Below, piece by piece: positions 1 to 13,300 of a stretch of DNA of 64,000 bases (position 1 is the stretch's first letter; each line of letters opens with the position of its first letter). The notes under the pieces were generated by a model. It had not been told where the DNA came from. It did no database searches and worked only from the letters and a program-made list of their open reading frames with translations. Source of the DNA: Angiostrongylus vasorum (Eukaryota; Nematoda; Chromadorea; Rhabditida; Metastrongylidae). The stretch lies in the NCBI GenBank assembly GCA_018806985.1, contig JADANN010000202.1, positions 2,030,001 to 2,094,000 on the forward strand, read 5' to 3'. Position numbers and translations under genes: made by a program.

Positions 1-1802
1 CGCTCATGCCCTATTTAGAAACAGATTGTGCTATTGAATCGGATTCGGTCATTACAATGGCCTGACGGAGTTGTAGCAGGCGAAAAAACGTCGTCTTCCG
101 CGTCACAAGTGATTCTGCCACCACCGGATGGTCCGTTTTTGCTGTTCAAGATGGGCCGCCGAATCAGCAGTCGGCCGCGTGATCGGCCGAAAGGAAAAAT
201 CTTTTTGTTTCTTTTGTTGCACAAGTATTGCTCAACTCGCACGGACTTCTCATCAGACGCAGTCCAAACATTTTTATTCTCGTTGCTGAGTCAACGTCGG
301 GTTTTCTTGTTCAACGAACGAATTCCAAAGTTTGTTTAACAATTACGACTGACTTCTTCTAAGTTGTGTTCGAGAGGTTAAGTGAGCTTAGTTAATAGTT
401 AGTTCATAGATATGACTCCTTTTATCTAGTAAATTCTTCGCTCATAACTCATCTACTGGTTTAAAGACACTCGTTTATCTTGGTAATAGCCATTTGTTAC
501 CAACAGTTAAAAACACTATTCTACACACTGACTCCGGTTCCAATTTAAAGCGACAGTGCGGTTTCTACGAGTTAAACAAGCGCCACCTCTACCAAATGTC
601 GTCCTAGAGTTAATGGAACCATCAGAAGTAATTTCAATTTGTTTCCGTCGAGCATTAGAACAGCGCAGAAGAGACAAAAAATTATCAGTTTTTTGATTCA
701 ATACCTTTTTAGACTACTCATGACTGAACTCCTTAGTTTTGTAAACATTGCCGAAGGGTGAGTCCCGAAGGAATGCTGTTAGATTTACAGCAAAGGCAAA
801 AATATTCTCGAGATCCTGAGACTCTCATTATTACAGGATTTTTCAAATCTCAGTGTTATGAAGACGCCCAAGTACAACTCATCTACTTTGCTATGGCTGT
901 AAAGACTCTGGAGAGCCATCGTTCTCGTTATAATCAGGAAAAGACAAGATGACTGGAACCCCTGTTTTCATTCATGTAGTGTTATTTTAGCATGCTTTCT
1001 ATTTTTGTTTTCTATCTTAACACCCCGCCAAACCAAACAAAGATGAATCACCTGAATATAAAGCTTATCCAACTTGTAAGTTATAGTGAATGGCACAGTT
1101 TTTTGAATATCCCCTATAACTACATTATTTGTGCAGCACAAATAATGCTTTTACTGGTTGCAAAAGGATATTGTCTTAAAATCAAGTAATTGATTTTTTC
1201 CGAATGATTTCTTCAGCTTAGGAATGATGAAACTACGAGGAACCATCACATCCTTTTTGTGTTGGTTCATATGTTCCAACAGGCTGGAAATTCTTGGGAG
1301 GCGGCGGCTCACGACGAACCTCATGTCTCATGAGCTTCAGTCTTATCTCATTCCCTCATTCAGCAGAAAGCTTCCCATTGAGATGTGAGTCGTATGTTTA
1401 TGTGAGCCTAATTGTACTACTAAGCAACTTACGTTTCTTTGGTTTTTTTTCATTTCGACACTAGACGTTCTCTATTCTTTTAAATGTCGTTTATTAAAGG
1501 TGAACGACAAAGGCATCTATTAACAGGTATTACTAATAGTAGTGGTTCAGTTAGCCATAAGTAAGTAGAGTAAGTAAGACCATCGAGTCGTTACTGACCA
1601 GATCGCGAACTTGGATGGAAGCAAAAAGCTCTGCTGAATAAATTTTGTTTCTTTGCACCGAACGTAAACAATTCTTCCCCTTCATATTGATTTCACTCAA
1701 AACAAAGGTTTAGATCTTAACATATTACGGTTTTCTTTCTGGATTGTTCTGGGACCAGTTGTTTTTTTGCTTGCGTAGAAATTCAATCAATGATAATAAG
1801 AA
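1..1802. other. Stretch with no supported gene
   Basis: The first 340 bp are richer in CG and are open on both strands (28-339 plus, 15-242 minus), but neither frame resembles a known protein and no splice or start context decides between them. A 12 bp palindrome sits at 1123-1147. Confidence 0.5.
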
Positions 1803-2089
1803 GGACAAAGGATAAAGCTCTCGACTTTGATCAATCCCCTGAAGGATACGCCATGCATTCGACTTCATTAAGCATAGTTTCGAGGTGATTGAATACATAC
1901 CAGGCCTTCAAAATGACTAGCGCTGACCTACCGATTTATCGAACCAGTGCTGCTATCCTCGCAGACAAGTCTGGTACCAATTTGCCGATCCCGGATGGAT
2001 GGAAGGCTTGGTGAACCAAAGGCGCGGGTATCGATCCTATGTGTGTGCTGCAGGGCGGACGCCTCCGAGCACTGCGCCACACGCCCCTG
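1803..2089 (-). repeat. Family A SINE (tRNA-like head), copy 1
   Basis: Reading the minus strand: tRNA-like head at the right end (2089 inward, GGCGCAGTG-type A box, diverged B box), a body with the CCGATGTATCGAACCAGTGC-like segment, and a tail of GATAAA type at the left. About 287 bp, near full length. It matches the other family A copies along its whole length. Confidence 0.8.
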
Positions 2090-4819
2090 TTGAGTAGTAA
2101 AAAGTAATAAATAATACAGGCGTTCTATTAATGATGTCACTCTGGTTCTGATGTTATTGCGGATATAATCGTCTTGCATGATTTATTTACTGAGAATTTC
2201 TGTTTCGTCAACACGATGATGGTCCCGTTCGCCTGTTGTCATCCAGAACATTTTGCATCAGAATATCTTCCCTAACACTACCAATACTAAGTGAAACTTA
2301 GAGGTAGTATAGGCTTAAAGTTGCTAACATGTGATAAACAACAAATCGGCAACTTCTACCGTTTCATTTATAAAAATGACCACGATAAAAATGTGGTTTC
2401 TGCATCAGTTTTCGACTCTTCATGGAGTTACCATTTATTGCTTAGCTTCTTCCTCTTTAGCCATTCTTTTATTGGAGTCGGATTTTGGAAATAAAGCCGC
2501 TTCCGATTTTTTTTCATTTGACTTCACGTTTCTTGTCAAATGCTTTTTTTCTCTTCCCCATTTTTTCCAACTCCTTCACGTGATCTTTTCTAGCTAACAA
2601 TTTTTGGGAGGACGTATTTAATGGCGCTGATGGCTTTTATAAATCGTCGTTAGCGTAGCGCTCGTATAGGTCTATTTACTGTGTATAGCGTTGACACTCC
2701 CTCGAATATGGCAAGAATTTAGAGGTGACATCGCTTACAATTGTTACAATTTTAACAGAGCGCTGGCGAATTCCACATTTTCCACTGGTTTTGTGAATCA
2801 TTTCCGTACGTGATGTGCTCAGTAGAAGTAACAAGAACACGACTGCCACAGTCATTCACAAAAGTGCTACTCTCACCTGTTTTAAAGCTCTAGCAGTACA
2901 ATCTTTGAACAGAATTCTGTAACTTAGTCCGTACCCAATGCTGTACAGCTGATGGTTGTTTATAGGAGTTGTTTTCTCACTGATCCATACGCTTTCGTCA
3001 CCTTCGGCTCTCTATTTCTCGTCAGAATAGCCACATTTTCTGTTTAACATTGTTCAACATTGTTCCTTCTACTACATTTTGCAGCTCTTATAGAATGTGC
3101 TTAGTCATACCAACCATTTAGTCACTTTGCCAGCCTTTACATAAGAAGAAATTCTTGCCGTCGGCCCCCGAACGAAAATATCTCCACATCGCGTTATTAA
3201 CCCATCGCTTAGTATTCCTAACGTTGAGTATCAGATCTCTGCAGCTCCTTTAATCCCATCAACTACTTAATGCCTATATCGGGCATCAGTAAGTTCTCGT
3301 TCGTCTTATCAGAGCTGCCCATTGCTTTCACTTTGTCGACTGAAATTGCACTTTTCATGGAAAGCGTTTCATTTTCAGCTCTTTTTTTCTTTTTTTTTTA
3401 ATGGAGATTGTACATAAGCACACCTTACTGAGCTCTTTCGAAATGGATATGAGGCGTTTTCGTTAAAGGTGAGACCGAAGCATCTCTGCATTCCAGTCAT
3501 TTGATTACGTAACATTAAAAAACTGTTCATTATCTGTTCTCGCGATCACCCATAGTGATGTCTGTCTTTCTGTGCTACTCATACTTCGTTTATGATTCCT
3601 CTAACACTAGAATATTATTCGTTATACGTCTTCATTCTATGTCACCGTGATCCTCCCGCTCTCAAAAAGCAATCCAAATATTCCGTGACTGCATGGGGCT
3701 TGCACGTGATAAGTAGTAGGCCAAAATTGCCAGTTGGGTGGTGTACTTTCGAGAGTAGTCTTCACCGTTTGTTGATTTCTCTCACAATATTATTGGATAA
3801 TTTCGCTAGATGTGAGGCCAGTTGAATTAGTAGTAGCCTTCGGGCTTTCGGTTGATCACAGTAGAACTCGCATATGATGGTGGTGTTTGGTGGTGGAGGA
3901 TCTTAGTATTCAACGCTGTACCGGCATTCCGAGAATCACTCTCGAATGGGAGTCCGGTTTTGCGCCGTCTACCAGGGTTTAACTTTAGTATGTATAGTCT
4001 CGTTGTATTGATGAACTAACGCAAGATTACTACAGAAATCTACTGCTACTAACGTTTCAGCCTATGTTCCATGTACACCAACTTAGTGGCAGGATTGGAG
4101 TGGGTTATCCAGGTTTCAAATGACCTACTTCTTCCGCCTGAATGGAAACATCTTCAGTCGCTCATGTCGCCGACCTGTGCCGTGCAATAGAATATTTTGA
4201 AACACAAGAGACAGAAACCAAAAATCTAAACACAGACTGATTTTTGCACCAGTATTTCGTTTAAAGCCGTGGCATGGACGCGTTATCAAAAAATTAAAGG
4301 TTATAAGGAAAGAACTTAATGGTTGGCGATATTTACAGTAATTAACAAATGCAGATCACTAAATTCTTTACTATAGTTCCAATCTTATACGTTATTGCAG
4401 TGGAAGAAACGCTATGGAAACCTGTGTAGCTTCTACTTTGTTGCGCCTTTATTTTATAGGAAACATTTCGATCAGGTTTCACAGCTATCCATTGTTCAGA
4501 ATGATGTCCTACAACGATTAAACAAATATGGACTATTTTCCCTACACCGAAGCCTTAAATTAGTACGCTTGCGTGTTTGTGGCTGTTCGTTAGCATCGAG
4601 CACAACTGACGACGCCATGTAAAAGTTCGATGAAACATACCAAGCTTCTTCATCTGGGACAAATGTGACAATTTAATCAACATCACGATATGGGAGAGTG
4701 AACCGCCGGAGTTTTCAGCGCCAAATGTTATAACTAACTGCGAGAGGATATATAGTGGGTGTTCTTCATAAAACAAACAATTATACCTGCCATTAAGTTC
4801 GTTGAAAAGACAGTTCTCA
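2090..4819. other. Intergenic, nothing recognised
   Basis: AT-rich DNA. A frame at 4395-4622 starts next to an ATTGCAG acceptor-like site and opens WKKRYGNLC, but nothing further along supports an exon. Confidence 0.5.
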
Positions 4820-5055
4820 CGTTAATCAATGCCTCAATGATATACAATGCATTGGACTTCATTATAAAAAGGTTTGAATACATATTTGTTCTATACAATG
4901 ATTTTCAGTAGCCCACTAATGCATTTCTTTGTTTGACACCAATCTGGCGACTCCAGATAGATGGAGACCTTGTTTTGCTTGGGCGCGGGATCAAACCAAT
5001 AATACTATGCGTATAGCAGGACATTCTTACCACTGCACTAAACGCACCTTGTAAT
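4820..5055 (-). repeat. Family A SINE, copy 2 (diverged)
   Basis: Recognisable landmarks in order: ATGCATTGGACTTCATTA, ACACCAATCTGGCGACTCC, TTGGGCGCGGGATCAAACC and ACCACTGCACTAAACGC. It is more diverged than other copies and lacks a clean tail. Confidence 0.6.
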
Positions 5056-5059
5056 TCGC

Positions 5060-5700
5060 ATGGACAAAACATTGTGATGTCGAATGCAGGTGCTTCAGGT
5101 TAACTTCGTTCAGTGCCGATTTTGCTCGCCAGATCATTCCCATCCTCCCAACGGTTTACCGCTTCATCGTGGCTGAGAGGTGTTCCTGGCTCGGACTGCA
5201 ATGTACAGAAGGGGAGTTTCCGAACTCCCCCCGGGCATAGTCTCCCAAGCTGAGAAGGAGTCCGGCGTTTCCATCACAAAGCCTTGCTAAAAGTAAACCA
5301 ATATCAAGATCCACCACTGTCCTGGTATGAAAGTCGCATGGTGGCAAATCTCCCCCTGATCCACAAAGGCTGCGACAGCCTGTGGTGGTGAGGACCTGGG
5401 GCAGATTTTGGTCAAGCTGACCGCAGGATTCCAGGGAACCACAATGGCTTGACCAGCAATTCTCCGAAAAATGGTGATTATGTTGAGACCCGCACAACCA
5501 ATGAGGATGGGCCGTTCAAGCATCATTCCCATAGACGATGGACGGGTGCTGATAGCAACGAGAGAGTTAAAACATGGCTCAGAGAAAGGCAAAGCAAGGG
5601 CCTCTGTAGGTGTGGTGGACAGCACATGAACTCCGAAAAGGTGATCGTGGGATCGCAGCCCGCCTGAAGTTCCGAGTTCCGCCCATATCGCACGATCATT
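5060..5700 (+). repeat. Family C element, interrupted by a family B insertion
   Basis: The two halves at 5060-5143 and 5533-5700 form one family C copy. The left half has the CATTGTGAT start and the GTTCAGTGCCGATTTTGCTC segment; the right half has GTGTGGTGGACAGCACATGA (A-box-like) and CGTGGGATCGCAGCCC (B-box-like). A family B element occupies 5144-5521, followed by the second copy of the duplicated target at 5522-5532. Confidence 0.8.
5144..5521 (-). repeat. Family B retroposon, copy 1, nested
   Basis: A 378 bp element bracketed by an 11 bp direct repeat ATCATTCCCAT (5133-5143 and 5522-5532). Its head CCTCCCAACGGTTTACCGC is at the left and its tail side, GGGCCGTTCAAGC, at the right. It interrupts a family C copy, so it is younger than that copy. 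Confidence 0.9.
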
Positions 5701-5863
5701 GTCGTCTCTTACAGTAATGTGTTCTACGAATAGTTTTCTTATCGAATTTTAACATGTTCGAAAGTACTATCGTGATAAAATTTGTGATATGACCATTTAA
5801 AGCAATCTAGCAGCGTACTTTAGCATTTATTTAAGGTATAATTGCTCCATATTAGAGTCCTAT

Positions 5864-6256
5864 AGGGCGGATAGTACAGTGGTAGTGATGGCTGTCATCA
5901 CGAACATAGTGCTAGTTCGGTTCCGCTCCGGGCCAACTCAGCTTCTCATTTCTCCGGAGTCGAGAAATTGGTACGGGACTTGTCCTGGAAAGAAATCATT
6001 TTCTGCAATGCAACTGGGAATGTTCCAGCTCAGCTATCTCACGACTCCAGGGAGGATCGACTCGACCACCATTCTACAACATTCAAAGTGAAATAAGAAA
6101 TCCTCAAGAAGCAGTCGAAGCCACACATAAGAAGTTGGAAGATCTTCGTGGATAATGCATGCGAGGAAGCGAAACGAATGTGAGAAATGCTGGGATTCGC
6201 ACAATATACGTGAAGACGGGCAACACAGATAAATAAGTAATAAATAAATAAAATTA
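5864..6256 (+). repeat. Family D SINE (tRNA-like head), copy 1
   Basis: The head GGATAGTACAGTGGTAGTG fits a Pol III A box (TAGTACAGTGG) and CTAGTTCGGTTCCG a B box about 45 bp on. The body includes GTTCCAGCTCAGCTATCTC and GTTGGAAGATCTTCGTGG. The tail is A/T-rich, of AAATA type. It appears full length (about 390 bp). Confidence 0.85.
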
Positions 6257-6629
6257 CTGTTCTAAGTGAGTGCTTCTCTTGACCTTGTCATGTTTGTGAT
6301 TTATAACGAAGGGGATTCATAATTCACTACAAGAGAACTAACGTTGTTTATGGCGAAACATACTCTTGAAAAAGTGTATTTTTCTTGCAGGAAATTGAAT
6401 TTGATAACGGAGTATTGGACAAATAAGAACAAATCGATGAGGAACAAAGAAATAAGTATTCATTCATCGGACAACAAATAGCATACAGTCGTGACCATGA
6501 ATTATCACAGCCAGTATTCTGTACTGTCCCATTGTTCGTATTCTATAGGTTAAGGAATCTTGTGTTATCAAAAAAAACGTCGGACTACACAAACATATTA
6601 AACTGAGAATACTAATTAACAAAAATGAA

Positions 6630-6884
6630 ACGGATAAGGCCCTCGGTTTTGATCAATCTCTTGGGGTACTCCATGCTTTCGACATCATTAAGCATTGTTG
6701 GAAGTGATTGAAAGTACATCTGGCCTTTACAATGACTCGCGGTGACCTACCGATGTATCGAACCTATCCTCCCAAACAAATATGGTACTAATTTGCCAAC
6801 CCCGGAGGGATGCAAGACAATGTGAGCATGGTACGCAGGGGTCGATCTCATGTGTACTGCAGAGCGCCTCCGACCACGCGCCCT
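6630..6884 (-). repeat. Family A SINE, copy 3
   Basis: Minus-oriented, with tail GATAAGGCCCTCGG at 6632 and head GAGCGCCTCCGACCACGCGC at the right. Slightly shortened within the A-box region. Confidence 0.75.
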
Positions 6885-7089
6885 GAGAGTATTAATCAAC
6901 TTCGAATATATAGTAAAAGTTACTTTAGCACTTCTTCCAATAACTAGCTAACTCTAGACAAGATTTACTTGAAAACTTTTTCTTGTAAAAAAATTTAGAA
7001 TCTGAGTCGAAGCGCAAGAAAAGCAGCAGCTAGAGATGCCATGCAGTACGAAAAACAATGGTCACTGACCTGACCCCACGCTAGACCAA

Positions 7090-7355
7090 CAGGGTTCCAC
7101 CACTCCAGATCCGGAAAAATTGTTATCATACTTGTATATAAAACGGTCTACCAGCCGACAAATACCGGTAAAAATCTGGGGAGGTTCTAGCAGAGCTATC
7201 CCACGATCCCAAGAAAAAGTCGGTTTGACAAGCATTAGATGTCTTTCATAATGGAGAATTTTCAGGTAGACCCCAAACCCATAAGTAAATCCGACGACCT
7301 TCATGTGCATGAATGCAAGAACGTATAGAATTAAAGAAGTGCTAGGATCCACCCA
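7090..7355 (+). repeat. Family D element, very degenerate copy
   Basis: Only the body can be aligned: TTCTAGCAGAGCTATCCCACGATCC, then a CATTAGATGTCTTTCATAATGGAGA-like stretch and GACGACCTTCATGTGC, all of which match the family D order with many differences. Low certainty on both limits. Confidence 0.4.
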
Positions 7356-7971
7356 ATATCTAAAGAAAAATCATAAAAAATTTTTGTAATGAATAAGGTA
7401 TAGCTTTGATTTTTTCCACTTTTTCTCAGATTCATCATTATCTTCGGTCTGATTTAATCTAGAAGAAGTCCAATCTGTCGCAAAAGCGTTCGTCTGTGCA
7501 ATTTGTTACATTTCAAGCATTTCCGACAATAAGTCATCGACTTTGAACACATGTGCTCCGATTTTTAATGTAAACCCGACAATAGCAAAAGCAATAACAC
7601 GTCCATATGTTATTCTGTTCAGCGAGCCAGTCAGACTCCATCAGAACGTGGTTTTTTGTCGCTATCGCTTCTTGATAACGAAGCATAGGGTGACTGGTAT
7701 GCATTCAACTGTCATGCAGAATCTTTCTCCAGAAACGGTTAAAAATAACCGTGAGGAAACGATTAATCACTTGACTTCTTTCCATCATTGGTGCATAGAA
7801 AAATCGACTATTAAAAATATTAGTGAAGTTTCTTTTAGACTTAGAGATGTAGCAAACAAATGTCATCGAAGAACATCTGCTGTGTCCAAATTGATTGCCT
7901 TGACTTTGCAAATTTTATAAGACAGCATAGTTCACCCCCTTGGTAAAAGCATCATTCAGGTATTTCTCAGA

Positions 7972-8240
7972 AAGCTCATAAACTTTCGGCGCTGATCAAT
8001 CCCCTGAGGGATGCGCCATGCATTCGACTTCATTAAGTATCGTTGGAGGTGATTGAATGCATATCTGGCCTTTACGATGACTCGGTGTTGCCTACCGATG
8101 TATCGAGCCAGTGCTGCTACGATTCCGGACAAGTTTGGTACCAATTTGCCGACTCCAGAGGGATGGAGGGTCTCATGGGCCATGGGCGCGGGGATCAATT
8201 CTGTCGCAGTGGCGCCTCCAACCACTGCGCCACACGCGCA
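7972..8240 (-). repeat. Family A SINE, copy 4
   Basis: Minus-oriented and well preserved. Landmarks: CATTCGACTTCATTAAGTAT, CCTACCGATGTATCGAGCCA, GGGCCATGGGCGCGGGGATC and CACTGCGCCACACGCGC (head). Chance open frames of up to 89 aa on both strands run through it. Confidence 0.8.
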
Positions 8241-9459
8241 CTATATTCCCTCATACTAATAGGTAAGAGTTCCACTACATCATGGTTACTATAGAAATCA
8301 TTTACTTCCTAATCGTTCTCAAATACTAAATAATGACCAAACTGCCTCCTCGATGATCACTTTTATTGCTTCACAAGGAGTACCAATCTATTTCGCGTTG
8401 TTCGTCGTTTTTGGAAATGACTTGGTCTGGTTCGCCTTCTTTCTCCTCACAAACTTCTCGTTCTTCTTTCCTCTTGATTTTTTTTAACCTACGCACTTAA
8501 CCACAATTACTGACGATGTTCGCAGTTTCATACTTTTTAAAAAATGTTGCTCTACGATTGCAGAAAGATTTGAAGACTTTGCTTATCTTCTGCGATATTA
8601 CTCCTTAGTGGGAACTTCTTTATCCTCTTGAACCCCATTCATCTGATAACGACGAGCCTTACCTTACTCATGTACTTCACATTACAATGTGCTCAAAGAT
8701 TGAGTCTAATGAGGCACAATTTTTGCCATTGAAAACTTTTAATAGGTTATCACTTCTGTATGTTATAATCTGCAGAGCGGTTCCATTGACATGGAATGTT
8801 TGGAATTCTATTCTCGAGACTAAATAATGGTAACGATAAGGAGCTCGTCGTTATCGGACGATTGGCCCTTTGTAGGCGAAAAATGACCGATTTCTGAACG
8901 ACATCGCAAATATTTAAAATTGCTGTACTACGTAAGAGTGGTGTATGGATCACGCTTGTATGGTGGATTTTGTACTCGTTAATACGAGCAAATTAGACCC
9001 ATATCCAATTATTTTTCAAGAAACAATCAAAAGCAACCAATTATCTCAGGAAATAACTAGATTTTGATGAGGGAGATATTTGTCAGCTGACTAGAAGCGA
9101 TCTGAAATGGCCTTCAGCGAGTAAACTCACGCCTGTTCTGGAAGGCGTTATAAATTATCTAACCACAAGGATGGAGCTCGGTGGACCATATGTGAACATC
9201 TTCTTGTTCAAAACTGTAAAACTGAGGGGTTCCATATTGCTCATGTCTCCTAAGTGAGGGAAAACCCAAAGTGCACAGTTTTGGCATCCAGAAAGAACGA
9301 TTGACAACTTCACTTGTGCTTGCCTAAGTCACCTTTAAGTTACTTGATTACATCTGATACTGGTTATTAGAGAGCTAGTCTCGTAAAATTATCATGACTG
9401 GGTCGCATTTAGAGGAACCCTCATCCTTACCCTTTACCTCATCCATTTGACATTTTCGC
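8241..9459. other. Intergenic, nothing recognised
   Basis: Longest open frame is 67 aa (8953-8750, minus), without recognisable motifs. Confidence 0.5.
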
Positions 9460-9770
9460 CGTAGTGCACATTGATCTCGGTGCCTATATAATCATTAGTC
9501 TTTCAACTTTTTAACTTTGGCATTAATAATCAGAACATATTTGGATTCTTAACCTAAAACTCGATCAGTGGTCCACTGAAAATGGTTCGAGATGCGACAA
9601 TAAAGACACCACACCGGGCGACGAACGACTCTGGACCATCGAATCGGATCATCGGCACTGAAGAAGAGGAAAAAGTCGAAACGCTAGCCGAATAAACCTT
9701 TTTTATTAACTTCGTCGTTAGTTTACTTCAAGAAGGTGTTTCACCTAACATATCTCACCTGGTAGTGAAC
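9460..9770 (+). repeat. Family E repeat, copy 1
   Basis: Shares with the copy at 21.96-22.35 kb (other strand) the string GACTCTGGACCATCGA...CGGATCATCGGC followed by TGAAGAAGA, CGAAACGCTAGC and GAATAAA. Class unknown; no terminal repeats or duplication found. Confidence 0.5.
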
Positions 9771-10019
9771 TTCATTCACTGACATGAAAATCATACTACA
9801 GATTTTTTGCAAACAGGGTACAGCTTTGCTTGTTTTACCATGATGACATTCTCACTTGTTGGAGAGCAAAGAAGATTTCGTCCGGCATGGCGCGGCATTG
9901 TCTATGAGTGTACCATCCGCTCTTGAGATTACCCCGCTTGCGTTATTCTATTTGAAAATGATTTCTTTTTCTTGGAAAAATTTGCTTCCATTGGGTCTCA
10001 CCTTCTAAAAAAAAATCGC

Positions 10020-10312
10020 GAAAGCCACGCAAAAAGAAAGGCAGTGAGTAAAAAGTCAAAACATTGTGATTTCAACTGCAGTTTAAGGCTAACCAGGTTC
10101 AATCCCGATTTCTGCTCCTTATATCAATCTCATTGACGAGTAATTGCTGGTAACACCGATATGGTTAAAAAAAAGTGCAAAGAGAATCGCAAAGCAAAGG
10201 CCTTATTTGGTTTTGTGGATAGCATGTTAGCCCCTGGAAAGGGATAATCATGGATTCGAAGACCGCCTGAGGTCTTGAGTTTTGCTCATATCTAGGTATC
10301 ACCGTGATTATA
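10020..10312 (+). repeat. Family C element, GATTCGAA-type subfamily
   Basis: Starts with CATTGTGATTT and contains AGGTTCAATCCCGATTT, GGTTTTGTGGATAGCATG (A-box-like), GGATTCGAAGACC (B-box-like), and ends GAGTTTTGCTCATATCT. Same subfamily as the copy at 5.1-5.7 kb and the foldback at 47.8-48.1 kb. Confidence 0.75.
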
Positions 10313-13300
10313 TTTCACATCATATCCTTCTATGAAAAGAATCGGCAGTTTATGAAAGTTAAAGCATTAAGAAAACATTTCAAAGACCTTTCATAGACCC
10401 TTATCGCGATAGGTCAAAGTCCTTTCTATAAGCTGTCAAGTCTCAGTTCCTTAAACGCCGTAGCTATCAAAGTCTTATCGTCAGTTGTTGAAAAACTTGC
10501 GCTGTCACGAATGTGTCGAAGATATGAAGACAGGCTGGCGCTGAACAATAGTGTACCATCATCACGACAATAGCTAGTTGATTCAGCCATCGTCGAGTGC
10601 TAAGTTATTCATCTCTGTTCTCCTAGTTAGTAGCCGGATTGTTGCTGAACAATAAATTACCGGATTGTCTACATCGTATGATCGTCATCGTTCATTGTAG
10701 AGACGGCGCCAGTATTTTCTTCGCTTCCTTGGTAAACACATCTACCACAGAAGCAGCGATGACAATGGGCATTAGGATCGCACAAAACCCCCCTTCCATG
10801 ATCGTAGAATTATATTTGAAAAGTCTAATCGACTGAGTTTTTGTTTAAGGTCTGTGTCATCCTGAACAAGATGGAGTGCACACTATGATTTCGTTTTGAG
10901 TGAGATGAGTACATATTGACTTACTTAACATCCAAGCTCGGTAAACAATAAGGTAATCTTTTCGTTCTTCTTACTGTTGAAACAAAACTCTTGTGCGATT
11001 TTACAATGACTGGATGGTCCTGCCACAAAACATTTCGTTAAATCACGAAGTTCATAGTTATCACCTTTTGCAGCTCAAACCCAGTATTGGGTAATCTAAA
11101 CTTATATTAAATGTAACACTGATTTTTTCCACCTTCGTTAACTATTAGTCTAGATTTAACCACGAATCTTCACTTCGTGATAAATATGTTACTAGAGCTT
11201 TTGGTGTGAAAGTCTGGTCATATATGCAATAAAACGCTAGCAACGACGCCCCAAGGAATAAAGCAATGTTCCGCTATGTCGAAACAGAGGACGATGGTTT
11301 CTGTTTCTGTATACCAATTTTAATCAGCACGAAGTTTTTCTAATCTCGACTGCAGCTGTTTAAATGACGCCTTGTGATCAAATTTTGATTTTTGTTCTCT
11401 ACATGCAGTCGATAGTAGCAGAACCCACTGGGCTACTCTTGCATGCTGTAGGGAAAAATAGAGGATTTACTGGCGTTCGCTCGAGTTATTCGACGACCAG
11501 TGGGACTACAGGTGATACCGATGATGCATGCATCACTGTAACCGAGCTTTCGCTATGATGAATATATGTGCTTTGCTAGGTTTAAAACAGCCAAGAGCAA
11601 CTTTTTTCGCGGCTTCTCCTCTGTCGCACTCGTTGCTCATTGTAGTAGGCTTACAAAAACATCGCAAGATTGCTGCGACGTATATACTGGTATTTTTTTA
11701 CAGAAGGGAACTCGCACTATTTCAGTTTTGTTCGTTCTTATCAAAATTAAAAAAGATGAGCTTTCGTGAAGTCGGTAGGTGTGGGTGGATGATGAGCAAT
11801 GCGATTCGAAACAACGATGGGATACGCACGAGTAGGCGGCCACTATAAAATGCCATCTTCTCATGAGAGCGACTCTTTTGTTGATTAATATAAGCTTCAA
11901 TCAGCCTCGATCATCAGATATCGGCGCCTCCAACAAAAGCACTTTCTTCTCATCAAACCTCTACAGCTCTTGAATTTCGTACCGTACTAAATCTACTAGT
12001 GTGTTAAAATACTGCTGTTTGTGAACAGCTCTGGAATGTGGAAGCCCGCTTTCTCTATACTTCAGAAATTTTTAAGTGTATTTATCTGCTAGATATTAAG
12101 TAGCGTTAAGAGCGACCATTGTGTGATAATGTGTTAACGGCGTTAAGTTCTGCACTGAAGTTTTTATAGTTGCAATACTGTGGCGTACTTTTCAGGAAGG
12201 AACGTGTTTCTCTTACTCGTAATTTTCAAAAGCTGGTTAACTATGTGCAGATGTGTCCCTAAATTTTCCTTATTACATTAATCCGAACACAATGTTTTTC
12301 CTGTGACGTCCATCCGTTCGTACGAAACGATCATTGATCACCAACCACAGTCAGACGACAATCTGACTGTTACCTTCACCGAATGGCGGGAAGAAAGGAA
12401 AACTGCAGTGAAATAAAGTACAGTAAAATAAACAGTTTTGCGTGAATGTCAGTAAATATGCGATAATTAATATCTTTTTCACATGTTGAGGTCTGTTCGG
12501 AAGTTGTCGGGTAAGTTCTCGATAGCTATAGGATGTAGGAGTTGAGAAATTGACTGTTTTCTAGAGAAGAGATCTTAGCCTATCAATACATGAGACAGAT
12601 GCAGAGCATTTCTTTTATTTTGTTTTTTGTTCGAAGTGAAAATTTGAATTTCAACATGGCTGACGAACTTTTATATGGTCACGAAATATTTGGAAGAAAG
12701 AACTGTTTCTAGTCGATAGACGAAATCCATCTTATTCAATGATTTCGCAGCTTGAGAAATGAATCCTGCCGAAAAAAGGAGAGCGGACGAATCTTGGCCT
12801 TCAAAAAAGTGCGATTTCATTTCTGGCGAAAAAGGAAGATCTCGTTGTTCCTGGCAAAATTCTATGGATTCTACTGGTTTTCACTTCAAGCAATGGAGTT
12901 CACTACGCGCTATGTTTCTCTAAAAGTTTATCTCTTAACTATTTTCGGTTGTACAGAAGTCATACATGACTCATATGGTCGCGAATATTTTTAAAACCAC
13001 AATAAACTGCTCCCATCACTCCACGGAAACATTTTTCATTTTGTTTTCGTTGCGTTGACGAAACGCCTCAATGCGAGCGCAAATACGATTTTCACTCTTC
13101 GTAGTGTCTTTCTTTTCTTCCTTTTTTTTCTTCTTCTTCTCGTCTGTAAAGACCGAAGTCGTTCGTGCAGGCCAGTAATTGGTACACAGCAGTATAAGGG
13201 GCCCAAATTAGCCTCTTGAATCCATTTCAAGGAGGATTTAGCGCGTCTAAGCATTGGCAGCCCTTAATGTCGATAATTCGTCGTGGATTTCCATTGTCTT

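Noticed and set aside
1..340. Coding exon suggested by frames on both strands
   Set aside because: No family resemblance and no splice sites that choose a strand; left as unassigned.
7956..8294. Several 68-89 aa open frames on both strands
   Set aside because: They lie within family A copy 4, and equivalent frames appear in other copies with stops and shifts. The sequence is a tRNA-derived SINE, not a protein gene.
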